Assembly (NCBI GenBank): GCA_016987375.1
Contig: PJRA01000263.1
Coordinates: forward strand, 3,270,200-3,334,199
From: Brachionus koreanus
Lineage: Eukaryota > Rotifera > Eurotatoria > Ploima > Brachionidae
Length of the DNA stretch: 64,000 bases
Direction: 5' to 3'
This document shows, piece by piece, positions 11,201 to 23,652 of the stretch (within the stretch, counting starts at the first letter, position 1; every line of letters begins with the position of its first letter). The notes below the pieces were generated by a model. The model was not told where the DNA came from. It made no database searches and saw only the letters and a program-made list of their open reading frames with translations. The translations under genes and the position numbers were made by a program.

Positions 11201-14200
11201 CTATGCTAAGGCCGATCGCCGACCACTTATACATTTTTTTAAAAAGCTTTCAAGTTTTTTAAATATTTGAAACAAAAATTGAGAAGTTAAATTAAAAAGA
11301 GTCTTATATAATTATTATTATTATTCATCAAATCTACACTCTTGAAAAATTGAGCCTATCATCTATTCTTTTTCAATATACTTATAAACTTCAAACAACT
11401 AACGTAAATAACAAATATACGACTCATGTCTTACATAGCTAAGAGAGTAGGTTTAAAATTTTTATAAGTTGATAATTTTATTCAGCAAAAAAAGATGAAT
11501 ACATCAAACAGAACATATTGTTTTTTTTATGTATTTTAAAGGTTTAATTATTTTTAAATTTTTCTGTAAAATATTTTTTAATTTCTTCAATAGAAATTGC
11601 TTTCCAAAAAATTTCAGTCCAAATCAATGCTCATAACCACAAAAATGACTTCAAAAATTTCTGTTATTTTTTTTTTTTGTTGTTGGTTTATTAATAAAAT
11701 TACTGCCATGCAAACAAGAAGAATTTTTGATAGACTAATTTTTGAGTATTACAAAACAAATATTGTCTGGTAGATTTTGCAAAACAATATTTTAGAATTA
11801 AAGAAAAGAATACACTATATCAAAATTTATTCCAATTCAATTTTTTTAAACTGTTTATTTAATTATAAATTCACTATACATTTTTAAATCATCTGAAATT
11901 TTTTTAAGATTTAAAATAATGATCAATAAACAAGATTTTTTTAATCAAAAAATAAACAAATATCTTTTAATACAATGATATTCAAATATGAAGAATACAT
12001 CAAACTAGATTAAACAAAAAGATAGTTAAAAAACTATTCCACTTTGACTTAAACAAATTAAAAGATTGCTGATGCCAATGATGCTTTGAAATCTCAATTA
12101 GTTAAAAACAGATGTAATTAGAATCAAATATATTCATTATAAATTGAAGATTATTTATCTGTTTTTGATTTTTAAGAATGATCACAAACAATTTTTCCTA
12201 AAAAAGACAGCTAAACTAATCTGTTTAATATCATTGTAATTTAAATATCAAGTAGCAAATGAACTATTTGAATGAACTTCTAATTTCATAGATTTTTCTA
12301 AGTGAAGTTTTTGTAATTAAAATTAGACTTATAAAATTCATATATTTGAAATTTTGAAGAAATAAGAGATTCTTCTTTAAAATGCAATATAGTTATCTAG
12401 TTTTTTTATGTCTATTTTTCATTAAGTTAAAAAAAATTAGAAATATAATTTTGATTTTGTTGAAAACATAAAACAATTTTTTTAAATTAATTAAAATTTT
12501 TGATTTACATTTTAAAAAAAAGCAAGAATAAAATTAATTATTTTTCCGTCGTCTTGAAAGCTCAGATATTAAAAGCTCAATTGAATAATTAAATTACTTT
12601 TTATGGGCGGTAAACGAAGCTTCGGCAAATGACTTTCCGATAAATTCCTGGAAAAATTTGCTATTTTCAGCTACTATTGAATGAATTTCATTTCCAGCTA
12701 ATTTTGAATAATGCTCATTCCAATTTTCAAGATTACTCTCTTCTTTATTATGGCTAAATGATTATATTTTTCAATATACATTATTTGGATAGTTGAAAAA
12801 ATGTAAAAAATTACATATTTGTTGATTTGTGTAGCAAAAGAGTTATTAATGTTGATATACCAGGACAGAGACAGTTGTTCGCCAGAAGAGCGTATTTAAA
12901 TTCGTCCTCACACACTAAGTATTCAGCAAACTTTATATTAATTTTGTTTTCTGGGCGAAAAAGTTGAACAAATTGTGGTGTATGTGGAGCAAAATCTTTA
13001 ATTGCCCAAGAACGTAATATGCTATGTTGATCAGCTAAATCTTTGTCAATGCCTCTGGAAGCCTAAAAAAAATATAACTAGAAATTTTTCTATTTAAACA
13101 TTAAAAGTCATTTACAATAATAAAAACTGCTTTAGCTTGATGAACTCTTTAAATTAGATTTTTATTCAAAATTTTTAAAATTTGCTGATATTAATACTTG
13201 GCTCTTTCAAGATCATTGTCTCTCAATGCGGATCCATGAATATAGAATACTCGCTGTTTCCATAATGGCGTATGCAACAGACTTCTCAATTGAATATCCA
13301 ACTCAGAAGAAGAAAGCAGAATTGTATGAATTGACTTTAAAAAATAATATTCATATCAATCAAAATATAATACTTAAATCCATTCTATTATTTTAAAAAT
13401 TTCATCATATAATTTTTTAAATTCAACATAAAAAAATAAAAACAAAAATTATATTAAAATTTTGATTTTATATTTAGTGAAATATTAATAAATCTAATTC
13501 AAAAAAAAATTACTTGATTTTTCCTATGAGCGTAGAATTCATTCAAAAAATCAAATATCAAATCATACTGTAAAGCAGTTGAACATACCACAATATGTCT
13601 TTCATGGGCAGCTCGATGATTACCTGTAAGTAAAATTATAAACAACTAAGATAGACCTACATAATTATGGATATTGAGTCTAGCTTTTAAAATCCTAATT
13701 AAGTGGGTTTATGTTAATATTTACTGTAAGATGCTCCAAGATTTTGCCTTTCGAACCAAAGAGAAGCTAAATGTTCCAACTTTAATTAAGAATAAAAAAT
13801 TAGTATTATTTTTTTTAACTTTATTTTACTTACTTGAGTTGGCACCACGACTAATGCTACAATAATCATTAAGCCCATAAAAAGTTTTGCCGGCCAAGCA
13901 CTAGGAGTAATATCACCTAATAAATAGATTTAATAAAAATCTTAACCAAATATATTTTTATTATTTTACCATAACCAACAGTGCTTTAAAAAATGAATTT
14001 TTTTTATTTGTTTTTTAAAAACTTTAATTATTAAAGTACCTGAAAGTAATTATGATGTAATAGAGAGAATCAAAAAGGGAAATTGCTTTTTTGGGATTTG
14101 CCCGCTGCAAATGATGAAAACCACATGAGCTTAAATTAGTTTTTTTTTCAAATTTTTATTTTAATATAGAATTTCAATTCAAACCTGGTAAAAATTAAAC

Positions 14201-15047
14201 ATGAAAAAAGGGTTCCCAAAGATATAAGATGCTGACCTATTACTGAATTGTGATGTTTTATATTAATGTTGTTAAAGTCTCTCTTTAAATTTATTATTAT
14301 TTAAAAAAAAAAAATTTATCAATTAGTTACAAATATATAATTTAAGAGACGCTTCAATAGCCAACAATTCAGAAAAACAGGTATATAGATTCCATTAGCT
14401 TTTGGTATAAAAAACTTAAAGGCAAAATAAATATTTGTTTTGGACCATTTAGACAAAAAAAAATACTTCAATTAACCAAGGAATAGTAGTGATAAGCTCG
14501 ATTAACAAAAAAATATCTTTGATACGTTCAAAAAAATTTCCCTTAAATAAATCGAATAAAATTTTAAATTTTTTTCTATAATAAAATATTACATTAAAGC
14601 ATAAATAGAAATAAAATATAGTTTCAAATAAGCCGTAAATGGCAATCGTTAGTTGAATATTGCGAACAAAGGGATCACGTTTCACAAAAAAAATATTATT
14701 CCAATTAATTGTATTTGCATCAGACAAATTGAAAGTATTGGATAAATTTTGATCCAAAAAATCAAATGTGGGGACCGGGTCACTAAAAGAAAAACATTAT
14801 TCTCTTGAATTTTTGAGATTATATTATAAAACCTGATTAATTTATGATTAATAAGAAATGTGTAATCGGGGGCGTTCGGATCCATAATCACTTCCAATAC
14901 GTACAGAACACATGTCGTCAATTTCAGTATTAGGTTAAAAATACGAAATTTGATTGCCTTGCTGTGGTCTTTAATAAACCAAATTTCCAGCTTTTCTTTG
15001 AATGTTTTGTCCGATGCATACCTTAGCCTTTGACAGTGTATTCTCAT
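8239..15047 (-). CDS. KCNT: Slo2/KCNT sodium-activated potassium channel
   Basis: Predicted large-conductance K+ channel of the Slo2 (Slack/Slick) family, gated by intracellular Na+ in its relatives. At least 15 exons align in order with KCNT. Early exons are about 15047-14833 ([14 protein letters not shown]1), 14782-14455 (S2-S3), 14414-14331 ([17 protein letters not shown]), 14282-14185, 14129-14040 (pore helix), 13983-13970 (TVGYG filter, only 14 nt) and 13916-13837 (S6). RCK1 follows at about 13800-10855, including [20 protein letters not shown] and [18 protein letters not shown]2 is at about 10370-8239, including [28 protein letters not shown] and [20 protein letters not shown]. Two in-frame stops directly precede the chosen ATG at 15047. 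Vertebrate KCNT has a longer N-terminus, so a 5' exon may be missed. The largest intron, about 1.45 kb, splits RCK1 (about 11140-12600). Confidence 0.93.
13970..13983 (-). other. 14-nt micro-exon encoding the K+ selectivity filter
   Basis: On the minus strand the sequence is AG|CACTGTTGGTTATG|GTAA. With the flanking partial codons (AG before, GT after) it reads S-T-V-G-Y-G. Both neighbouring introns have proper GT..AG ends and the phases agree exactly. Skipping it would shift the frame and remove the filter. Confidence 0.85.
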
Positions 15048-18000
15048 TTATCACGCGAAATTTTTGAATAGCATGTAATTTTTTTTCGTTTGACAATAAC
15101 GTTACAAAAACAAAAGTCAAATTTTTGTTTTCACTAAAAATGGAGAAAAAATGTAACTTTATTTTCTTAATTAATTGATATGAATTTTAGATTTAGCTTG
15201 CTTTGCATAACAAAGAAATAATAGACAAAATCTGATTCTAATTCTTCATCTATTTTCTTTCCTTGATAGCTATCTTCATTATAATTTCAACAAATAAATT
15301 GATGAGAAAAAAATTATTTCTTTTTATTACTATTTTCAAATAGAATAATAAAAAAAAAGATAAGCTATCGTACATATCTTTCACTATTAAATTGGATGCT
15401 TTTAATCTCAGTTAAAGCTTGCTTGAAAACATATTGCTGGTAATCAAATATGTTTTTTTTAGAGAAGATAATTTAAAGGAAAGATTTAAATTTGATGAGC
15501 ATTCAGCAAATAGTTAGAGCTATGAGACTATCAATATTTGGTTCAAGAGTAAGGCATTTTATAAAGCAAATTGAATACGCTAAAAAAATGTGGTAATTAA
15601 TAACAAAATGGATTTTAAGTACTCGAACAAATAGAAAATTTCATTAGATTTAGGAAAATCGAACTCGAACAGATACAATTCAAATTTGTTAATTAATTAA
15701 ATTGATAATTAATTTTAAAAAACTGTTATTACAAAATTTTACTTGGGAATTTTATTTAATCTAAAAAAATCAAACCAAATAAAAATAAATGAGCATAATT
15801 AAAAATCAATAAGACCTGTTGGATTTGTCTAATTCATGATCCTCTTTTTCAAAATCAAGTAAAGCAAATAAAGTGTTTCTACAACTTATTACAATAATTC
15901 AAATTTAATTTTCGTTCGAAAAGAACTTGAAAAAAACATATTGCTAATAAATCCGAAAAATCAACAAACAAAAAGACTGATAATTTCATTATAAATTTAT
16001 AGTCTAATAAAATAAAAATATTATGCTTAGTTCGTGTCTGTCTAAGCACTATTTTGCCGGAATAATGTATGAACCATTTCCCTTTAAACTTGCTTTATCA
16101 ACTATTTTGAAAAAAAAAATGGAAATCAAAAACCAAAAAACACGCTAAAATTAATCAAAAAATTTGTTAAATTTCAGGCCAAAATTAGGCGTGGAATTCA
16201 AAAAAATAAATAAAAAGAAATTTAATCCTAACAGATCGATTGCTAATTTTTTTCTATTTTTTAAATTTTAATTGATTAGAAAAATTATGAATATTTATCT
16301 AATATTTATTCTTTAGTGCTATACCTAATAAACATTTGAAAATGAATTGCTTTAGATATCGATTTAAAACTTTTTTTTGAAATTCATTATCCAAAGATTA
16401 ATGAAGAAATTTTGCAAAACACTTAAATTTAAATGATTTTTATTTAAAAAAAATTATTGCATATTTTGATACAATTATTATCAATTTAATTTAGAAATGA
16501 CTATCTAAAAAAATGACTGTGTTTAAATAATTAAAATCTAAATCATGTAAAAATAATTTTAAATTTAATCAATTTAAGATTTAATATTTTGGTTATCGTA
16601 TTAAAAGTGAAAAAAAAAAAACATAATTCTTAAGAGTTAGGTACTTTATATGGAAATTTATTTGAGAGTGATTCGGGAAAAATTAAAAAAAATCACTTTA
16701 TTGTTCCTTTGCTAGTGTAAACGAAGTGATTTTTCTTTGAAAAAGGAAATCGATAAATTTTCAATTATAATTTGTATAAATATAAAAAGGAAATACAAAA
16801 AAATAGGCAACCAACTTATTAATTAGCCTGTTATTTAACTAACTAAATGAAAAATAAAGTTTTTTTCGGTATCATGATACAAAAATAGTTTTGATATTCA
16901 ACATAATAGATTCCACTGTAAAAGCAAATAGCAAAATTTTAGATAAAAAAAAAAGATATCATTATAAACTTAGATAAACATATAAGCTTTGATCGAATGG
17001 TATTACAATTTAGAGCTTTCGCTGAATTGTTTATTAAATAAAAATAAACTCACTCTTTGCTAAGAACATATGCAATACTAGATGAGGAAAATCATTAGCT
17101 TGTTTCTCCTATCAAAAGAAACACTTTAAAAACTCAGAGTGATAATTTTTGAACTTTAAACTCACTGCAAAATGAAAAGAAAATTAAATAATTTTGGAAT
17201 TAATTTTTCCAAAAATGGCATGAAATCAGAGTATCAATAATTATGTAATTATAGCTAAGATTGAAAAAAAAATAACTAAAATGCAAATAAATAAATTTTT
17301 ACTTTGAATTTAATTCTCTTAAGTGTGAGAAATAATTAAAGAATTCGTTGTGCTAATGTTAATTTTGATATATTTGTTTTTTGAAGGTTGTTTTAGAAAT
17401 GAAAAAAAAATCAATTTTAACTAATTGAAATTTTGGTCATTGAAAAAAGTTGAAAACAAATAGGTTGCTTAGTTTTAATTAATTACCATATATGATTGCA
17501 TATAAATACGAAATTATATAATTTTCAACACAGGCATAATCTTTAATCTTGGATAAATATACCTAATTGAATGAATTGAATCGATGTTTTGAGAAATAAA
17601 GATTACTTGTAGATCTGTTTAAATTCCTGATTAAAATTATTTTTTATGGGAATTGATATAATGAAATAAAAACGTGCGTTTTATTATATTAACCTTCAAT
17701 ATTAAATTTTAATGCAGAATATCAACAAAATTAATAAAAAAGCATATACTTTAGTTGTTAATTAGCTCATTACAAAGAAGAAATTCAAAGTTTTAATAAA
17801 TAAGACTTTGAATAATTCAAAAGGAAAAATTCAATCGTTAAGAGTGTTCATAAATAATTTAAGATTCTCTTTAATTTTAATTTTAAAATATTTATAAATC
17901 ACACCATTTCAGTTAAATTAAGCACAAAAATTTCGTTTTTTTTTGGCGCTAAATGAACATTTTGTGAATAAAAATTTAAATTTTATTACTGATTTTTTCT

Positions 18001-19490
18001 AAATATAAGAATTTGATATAAATCATTGCAAGAATATAAATTTGTATTAAATTTCTAAAATTTAATATTCTATTTTAATTTTAACTGGAAAGAAAAAAAA
18101 TTTTATAATATACTAGGGAAAATTTTAAAATTGAACAAATATAATCTCGATTACATTAAAAATGATTGATATTTCCTAGTTTCTGACTTATTTACTATTT
18201 ACTCAAGGTAATTAATTCCAATTCATTTTATTTAAATCTGAGTTTATTTTTCAAACCTTTTTTTTTTTAAATTAATGAAAACAAATTAAAAATAATATTT
18301 TGAATATTTTTTATTGATTTTTTATGTAAAACAAAAAAAAATTTGAAATGAAATTGAATCAAAATGAATCAAATTTAAAAACCAAATTTTGACCCACGCA
18401 ACATGTTACATTTCTCCGATGATAAAAAATCCTCCCATTTAACCCCAAGCTTAAATGCTTGAAAAATAAAAATGATTTTTTAGTCATTTTTATTTACCAA
18501 ACTAAAGTTCCAAAAATATTTTATATTAATTTACGATTTATTTTCAATGCCGTATTTAAATTAGATTTCAGGATTTAGTGTCCCATCTAAATTCAAATTT
18601 TAGTTATATCGCATCAGTTAACTCAAAAAATTAATCTTTGGTTCACGCATTAAAAAATGAGAAATTTTTTACATGGGAGAGATATAACAGATGCGTTATA
18701 ATCTGCAAGGATTTACGGGAATTATTTATTTTTTATTCATTAACTCTAGAAGCATTCATATATCTTTTTTGAATTATTTTGATTTAAAATTTTTTTTAAG
18801 AAATATTATTGCTTTGTAAAATTATTAAAGTTTTTTATAAAATATTTTTGAATTAAAAAACATGAAAAAATGCTTGGTCCTTCTAGTGCTAAATTATTTA
18901 CTAATCTGCAATGTTTTTAATTTTTGCAATTTTTTAATTGAACTTGGTTTAAAAAAATATTTATAAAAACTTCAAATGAATATACTTCAATATTGAACAT
19001 TTGTTATTGGCTTATATCTAATATGAAACAATGAAGTTAATAAATAAATGTTAATGTTAATAACATTAATAATTAAGAAATGTATAAAAATATTTTTTAA
19101 TAAATTTTCTGATTAATTACAGTACGTAATTATCAGGTAATTTGATTAAAAAAGAAATAAAAGGTTTAGAATTCAATTTTTTTGAGAATTTTGACATTTA
19201 TCATCTGAAAAGATTTTTATTACGGGTAATTTTTTTATTACATCCTCTAGCAAAATGGCGATTAGCTAAAATTTAACGTAAATGCCGAATGATCTCACTC
19301 TTATCCATTACCATTTGGTGTCTCATCAACTGGTGCATTTTAGCAAGTGAATGCTCTAAACCTTGTCTGGTTTTCTTAGTTCGAAGAAGATTCACTGCTA
19401 ATAAAATATTGTCCAAGTCCTATGATATTGTGTCATTACTAATTAAAAATTTTTTATTTTCTGATTTACTTTTTCGAACAATTTGAAAAT
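15048..19490. other. 4.4-kb gene desert
   Basis: No reading frame over 60 codons and no recognisable domain in either strand. The only structure I noticed is an 11-bp inverted repeat (16688-16698 with 16724-16734). A less AT-rich patch near 16020-16085 remains unidentified. Confidence 0.5.
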
Positions 19491-20330
19491 TCTATAAACA
19501 ATCAGCCTGCAGAACTACATCTACAAAATCACCAAGTGGACTATCACATGACTAATACGTCTCAACATCGCAAAGTGCAAAATCATGGACATCGGTAAAA
19601 ATAATTCAAAATCAAAATACACTATGCTTGACTATGATTACAAAACAGCTGCATATTGTCAAAACTGAATGCGATAAAGATCTAGGAGCCTTGATCTCAA
19701 ACGAGTTCAAGTCTAGAAACCATGTTAATTACTCGGTATCAAAAGCTAATTTATTATTGGATTGCTGAAACGAATCTTGACTAATAGATACCCACTGACA
19801 TGGAAAAAGTTATACACTTGCTAGATTCGGGCACATATTGAATTCGTCGTATCCTCTTAGAGTCCATACACAAAACAAGATCAAATAACACTCGGAAAAA
19901 GTTCAACTCAAAGTCACAAAAGTTGCCAGTAAACCAAAATATTTCGACTACGGAAAGCGCTGCGAATTATTGAACGTTGCCTCGCTTTATCTACGTAGAA
20001 TTCGTGGCGACTTTATTCAAATGTTTAAGGTTGAATCAAGCGTTGAATATTTTGACAGGCACACAGAGCCTACTCGTATTCCAGAAAGATATGACCATAT
20101 GAAGAGATTCAGAAGAGAAACAACTAGATGTTGTAACCAAAACCATGAATTTTTCCTTAACAGAATTGTTAACCATTGGAATTCAATAACGAAGTTGTTT
20201 AACAAAATTTGTGAACGAATTCAAAAACAAGTGAAAGAATATTTTATAACTGTTCGCATGTTACCATGCTGCAGTTTTAATATTATTACTACTACTACTA
20301 CTATTACTACTACTACTATTAGTTTTGAAC
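19490..20330 (+). pseudogene. LINE ORF2 3' fragment with microsatellite tail
   Basis: A 5'-truncated non-LTR retrotransposon. In shifting frames it reads LNIAKCKIMDIGKNN, then ECDKDLGALISNEFKS and SKANLLLGLLKR, then the open stretch 19970-20335 with LRRIRGDFIQMFKVE and FFLNRIVNHWNS. These are the standard reverse-transcriptase thumb and C-terminal signatures of CR1/L2/Jockey-type LINEs. Frameshifts and stops make it dead. The 3' end has a small hairpin (20256-20269, GCATG-TTAC-CATGC) followed at once by a TAC/TAT triplet microsatellite (about 20281-20330). The microsatellite is read through by the open frame as a Thr run. Confidence 0.85.
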
Positions 20331-20464
20331 CTTAATAATATTTTATGAATGTATTTTAATCTGCCCATTGATTATAAAATTTAATTCTAAAATTATTTTT
20401 TAAACCATTCTTTCAACCGATAGTGTAAAATTTGGAACAAAATTTGACAACAATTATTAGTTAA

Positions 20465-20673
20465 GTTTTAAAACGGCAAGATGAAAATAATTTTACATTT
20501 TTACATTTTCATATTTTTAGATTTTTTGTGCAATATTTAAGAAATTTTTTAATTTTATTTTTGTTTTCCAAATAGTTTGAAGTAATTTTTTTAATTTTCT
20601 GAAAAATTTCACAAAAAATCTAAAAATATGAAAATGTAAAAATGTAAAATTATTTTCATCTTGCCTTTAAAAC
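20465..20673. mobile_element. Foldback element, copy 1
   Basis: Two nearly perfect inverted arms of about 65 bp (20465-20530 and 20610-20673) surround an 80-bp centre. Each arm contains GGCAAGATGAAAATAATTTT when read inward. A second copy with the centre inverted lies at 40521-40711. This is a long-TIR MITE or foldback family with no coding capacity. The transcript of either strand would form a long hairpin. Confidence 0.8.
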
Positions 20674-20997
20674 ATAAGCGTTGATACTTAACATGCTTTG
20701 TTTCCTGGCTTGAAAAATCTACTATCATCATTTTGTACCCAAAGCTTTGAGAATATATTAATATATTAAAATAATGATATAATGTTAAGTAGATCATAAA
20801 ATATTGAATACTATAAGAATATATTTTTCATTTTCATTTAAACTCTCACCTTGGGGACCTAGAAAATTTAGTTCGGTAGTTTTTTCTTGTACAAAATCTA
20901 TTAAGTCACTATATTTTAATAATTTTAAAAGAACCTATCATTTTTTTATTTAATAAAAAAACTGGTAGATTGGGTATGTTTAAACCCTTTTCATCAA

Positions 20998-21095
20998 AAA
21001 ATGGGGGACTGGTCTCGACTAATAATTGCGGCGTAGATGATCAATTCGATGCAGTAACGTCTGTGTCAGATCGGAGCTGTTGCTCAAAAAAAGGT
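20998..21095 (+). repeat. Interspersed repeat fragment, copy 1
   Basis: About 95 bp with higher GC than its surroundings, similar to 55130-55225. Shared blocks include a GACTGGTCTCGAC / GACCGGTTTCGAC core, AT(G/T)CAGTAAC(G/T)TCT, AGATCGGAG and GCTGCTC/TTGCTC-AAAAAA. The open frame over it (20970-21227, 85 codons) ends shortly after and shows no known domain, so I treat it as a relic of an unidentified transposon. Confidence 0.55.
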
Positions 21096-21227
21096 TCTGG
21101 AAAAGAAGATGAGCACCTCCCCATTATGCGTCAGGATAGAAAAGGGACAATTTTGGTTGAACCAAAATTGAATACATTGATGCATCAATTTTCTATAAAA
21201 TTTCAAAGATATGAAATCAACTTTTAA

Positions 21228-23431
21228 ACCAGCCTTTCAATATTTGAATAAAAGTAACAAAGTTTAAAGTACAAGTTTATTTATTTTGTTCTTTCTACTA
21301 CTTTACAGTTATTCTTTTATCCTTCCAATTTAAAAAGAATTAAAATGAATAATAAATACAAGGGTATGATAATCAATAAAATAATATGAATAAATACTTA
21401 TATTTATACATTGCTTTTATATAAAGCCCAGAATTTGTTAAATTACGTTATTTTACACCAGTTTTAGTAAGCCTACGCGAAAATTTGTGGGTAAGGAATT
21501 GTAAATTTACGAAAAATTACGTAAGCTTACCAAAACTTATTTTTCTAATTATCATCTTATCTAATTAATCTAACTAAAACTAATCGCATCTATCTAAATC
21601 CATTAAGCGTAGGAAATTAATGATTATTTTAAAATATTTTTGTCTTCAGAATTAGAATATCATTAAGATAAATGAAAATAATTATTTTCATGAAAAGAAA
21701 ATTAAATTGAATGTAATAAAAGATTATATGTCTTATGTCTGTCTTTAAAACTTATCGATTTACTTTTGATGGCGTCTTTTAAGCTAATTTAAGGAGTTTG
21801 ACATCAATAAAGATGTAATTCGATATTAAACTCTATTATTTATAATATTTTTTAGTAATATTGTATTATTAATTAAAGTTTAAGACTAATTTTTAAAAAA
21901 GAACAATTATTTAAAGATTTATTTAGAATAAATAAATTTTTATAATATTATCTAATTTTTAGTTAAATCATTTTTTTGTAGTCATTTATTTGTTAAACTA
22001 AAAAACTGAGTCAAGCTTTAATAAATTAGACAAACAAAAGTTTAGATTCAAAAAGCTGTCCCGACACATATAGTAACATGTATATTTTATTTTGTCAAAT
22101 ATTAGAAACATGCATGAAATTTCATAAGTAAAGAAAATAAGCAGAATTTAAATTTTATTAGAAAATATTTAAGCTTAAGATTAAATAATTTGGTAAAACA
22201 GTATTCTATAATTAAAATAGAATATATTTAAAATGAATATTTGTATGATGACTTTAAATATAAGTTACTCATATGATCTAAAATTAGGTTTTTAGTTTAT
22301 TAAAAAATAAAATGTTAATTAATTCTCTATTAAAATTCATTGAAACATAATTTTAAGCAAAATTAAGTTTTTAGCTATTCAGAGATTATAGAGATTGATT
22401 AGTTGGAAATAAAACAATTTATTTAATTAAATAACTAAATTTATTCGAAAAATATCGGTAAAACTTGTTTTACAAATAGCTTCGATTTGATTTGGTAATT
22501 TAATTAAATTTATTTTTTTAAATAAGCTTAATTTAATATTATCTCAACTGACAGTCTTATTTGAAGATTTTGAATTTTTGTGATCTCAAATCTGAGAGAG
22601 AATTTTAAAAGATTTTGTTGTTTGCTTATGTTATCCTAAAATTAAATTGAATTCTTATTATTTTGTATTTTATTAATAAGTTTTTTAGTTCTAATCGATT
22701 TTTGATTATTTGATCACATTGTATATGATATAACTGTGATCATTTGGTCGGTGATTATCACTAAACACTTTCAGCGTTTTGATGTTCAGATACCTTTTTT
22801 TTCAAAAAAACAGTGGCGTTTAAAAAATTATTTTTTCGGTTTTTTAATTGAGGCAAAAATATTAATTAAATTATTAACTGAAAAATTTAAGAGTGAATAT
22901 GAATTATTTCCAGGCAAGTTATGCGCTCTTGGCTCATTTTAGAGCGAACAAGGACTTTTAAGTCCCTTGTTTTTAATGATTTATTTAACATGTCAGTAAT
23001 TTCAAATACAATAAACAGCATACATATGTAGAACAAGAAATCCCAATTTTTATTTGGTTCAGGAGGCCTGGGTCTTTATCACTATCACCAACAATCTTCA
23101 ATAATTTGATTACTAATTCATATGAAGATCAATATGATCCATATGATCAAAATTATTGTCACCTACAGCGATAAATATTTTGTTAATTTTCAAAATTTTA
23201 TACAATAGAATAAAGTTAAAACTAAGCATGTCCTTTTGATAAGCATTCAATAATGTTGTGAAGAGTATCCAGGGAATCAAGACGGTTTCTAGCTTGCATA
23301 TAATTAAAAAAATTATTTTTTTTCCTACGCTTGAAATTTTTTAATAAGTGGGGGGGTTTTTTCCGAAAATCTGGGAAGATTTTGTCCCCCTAAAGCATAC
23401 GATACCCTACAACAAAATTTGTAAAAATTTG
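21228..23431. other. Intergenic with small inverted repeats
   Basis: No supported gene. Structures seen are a 20-bp imperfect inverted repeat (21460-21479 with 21519-21538, core GTAAGC-TACG) and two adjacent hairpins at 22924-22946 and 22948-22972 (AACAAGGACTT..AAGTCCCTTGTT). An open frame of 68 codons at 22736-22942 ends just before these hairpins. It is unrecognised and I do not call it a gene. Confidence 0.45.
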
Positions 23432-23652
23432 TTAACACTAGAAAACCCGAAGGAGTTTATAGATCCCTTTTTATAAAATTTAAACCAGAATATTTTTTTG
23501 GTAGAAATAAAATTTCATATGATAGCTTTTAAAAATTAATCATCAAAATTTTTAATTCTTAAAAAAAATTAAATAATTTTTAGGAAACATGTTTAGTCCC
23601 ATAATTAAATTTGAAATTTCTGTTAATAATCTGCCGGGCTTTCTAGTGTTAA
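23432..23652 (+). mobile_element. TTAA-flanked MITE, copy 2 (best preserved)
   Basis: TTAA at 23432-23435 and 23649-23652 bounds a 213-bp element. The ends are CACTAGAAAACCCG and, reversed, CACTAGAAAGCCCG, a 14-bp terminal inverted repeat with one mismatch. There is no coding sequence. The sequence just inside the left end (GAAGGAGTTT..AGA.CCC) matches copy 3, and the right end (ATAATCTGCCGGGC) matches copy 1. Confidence 0.8.

Noticed and set aside
18880..18895. CCTTCTAGTGCTAA resembling a MITE end
   Set aside because: TTAA is not intact and no partner end was found nearby.
15048..19490. Possible hidden genes or RNA genes in the long desert
   Set aside because: I scanned both strands for domains, tRNA B-box sequences and rRNA-like GC-rich cores and found none that I could support.
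22736..22942. 68-codon frame
   Set aside because: No recognisable domain, no plausible splice partners. Mentioned only with the adjacent hairpins.
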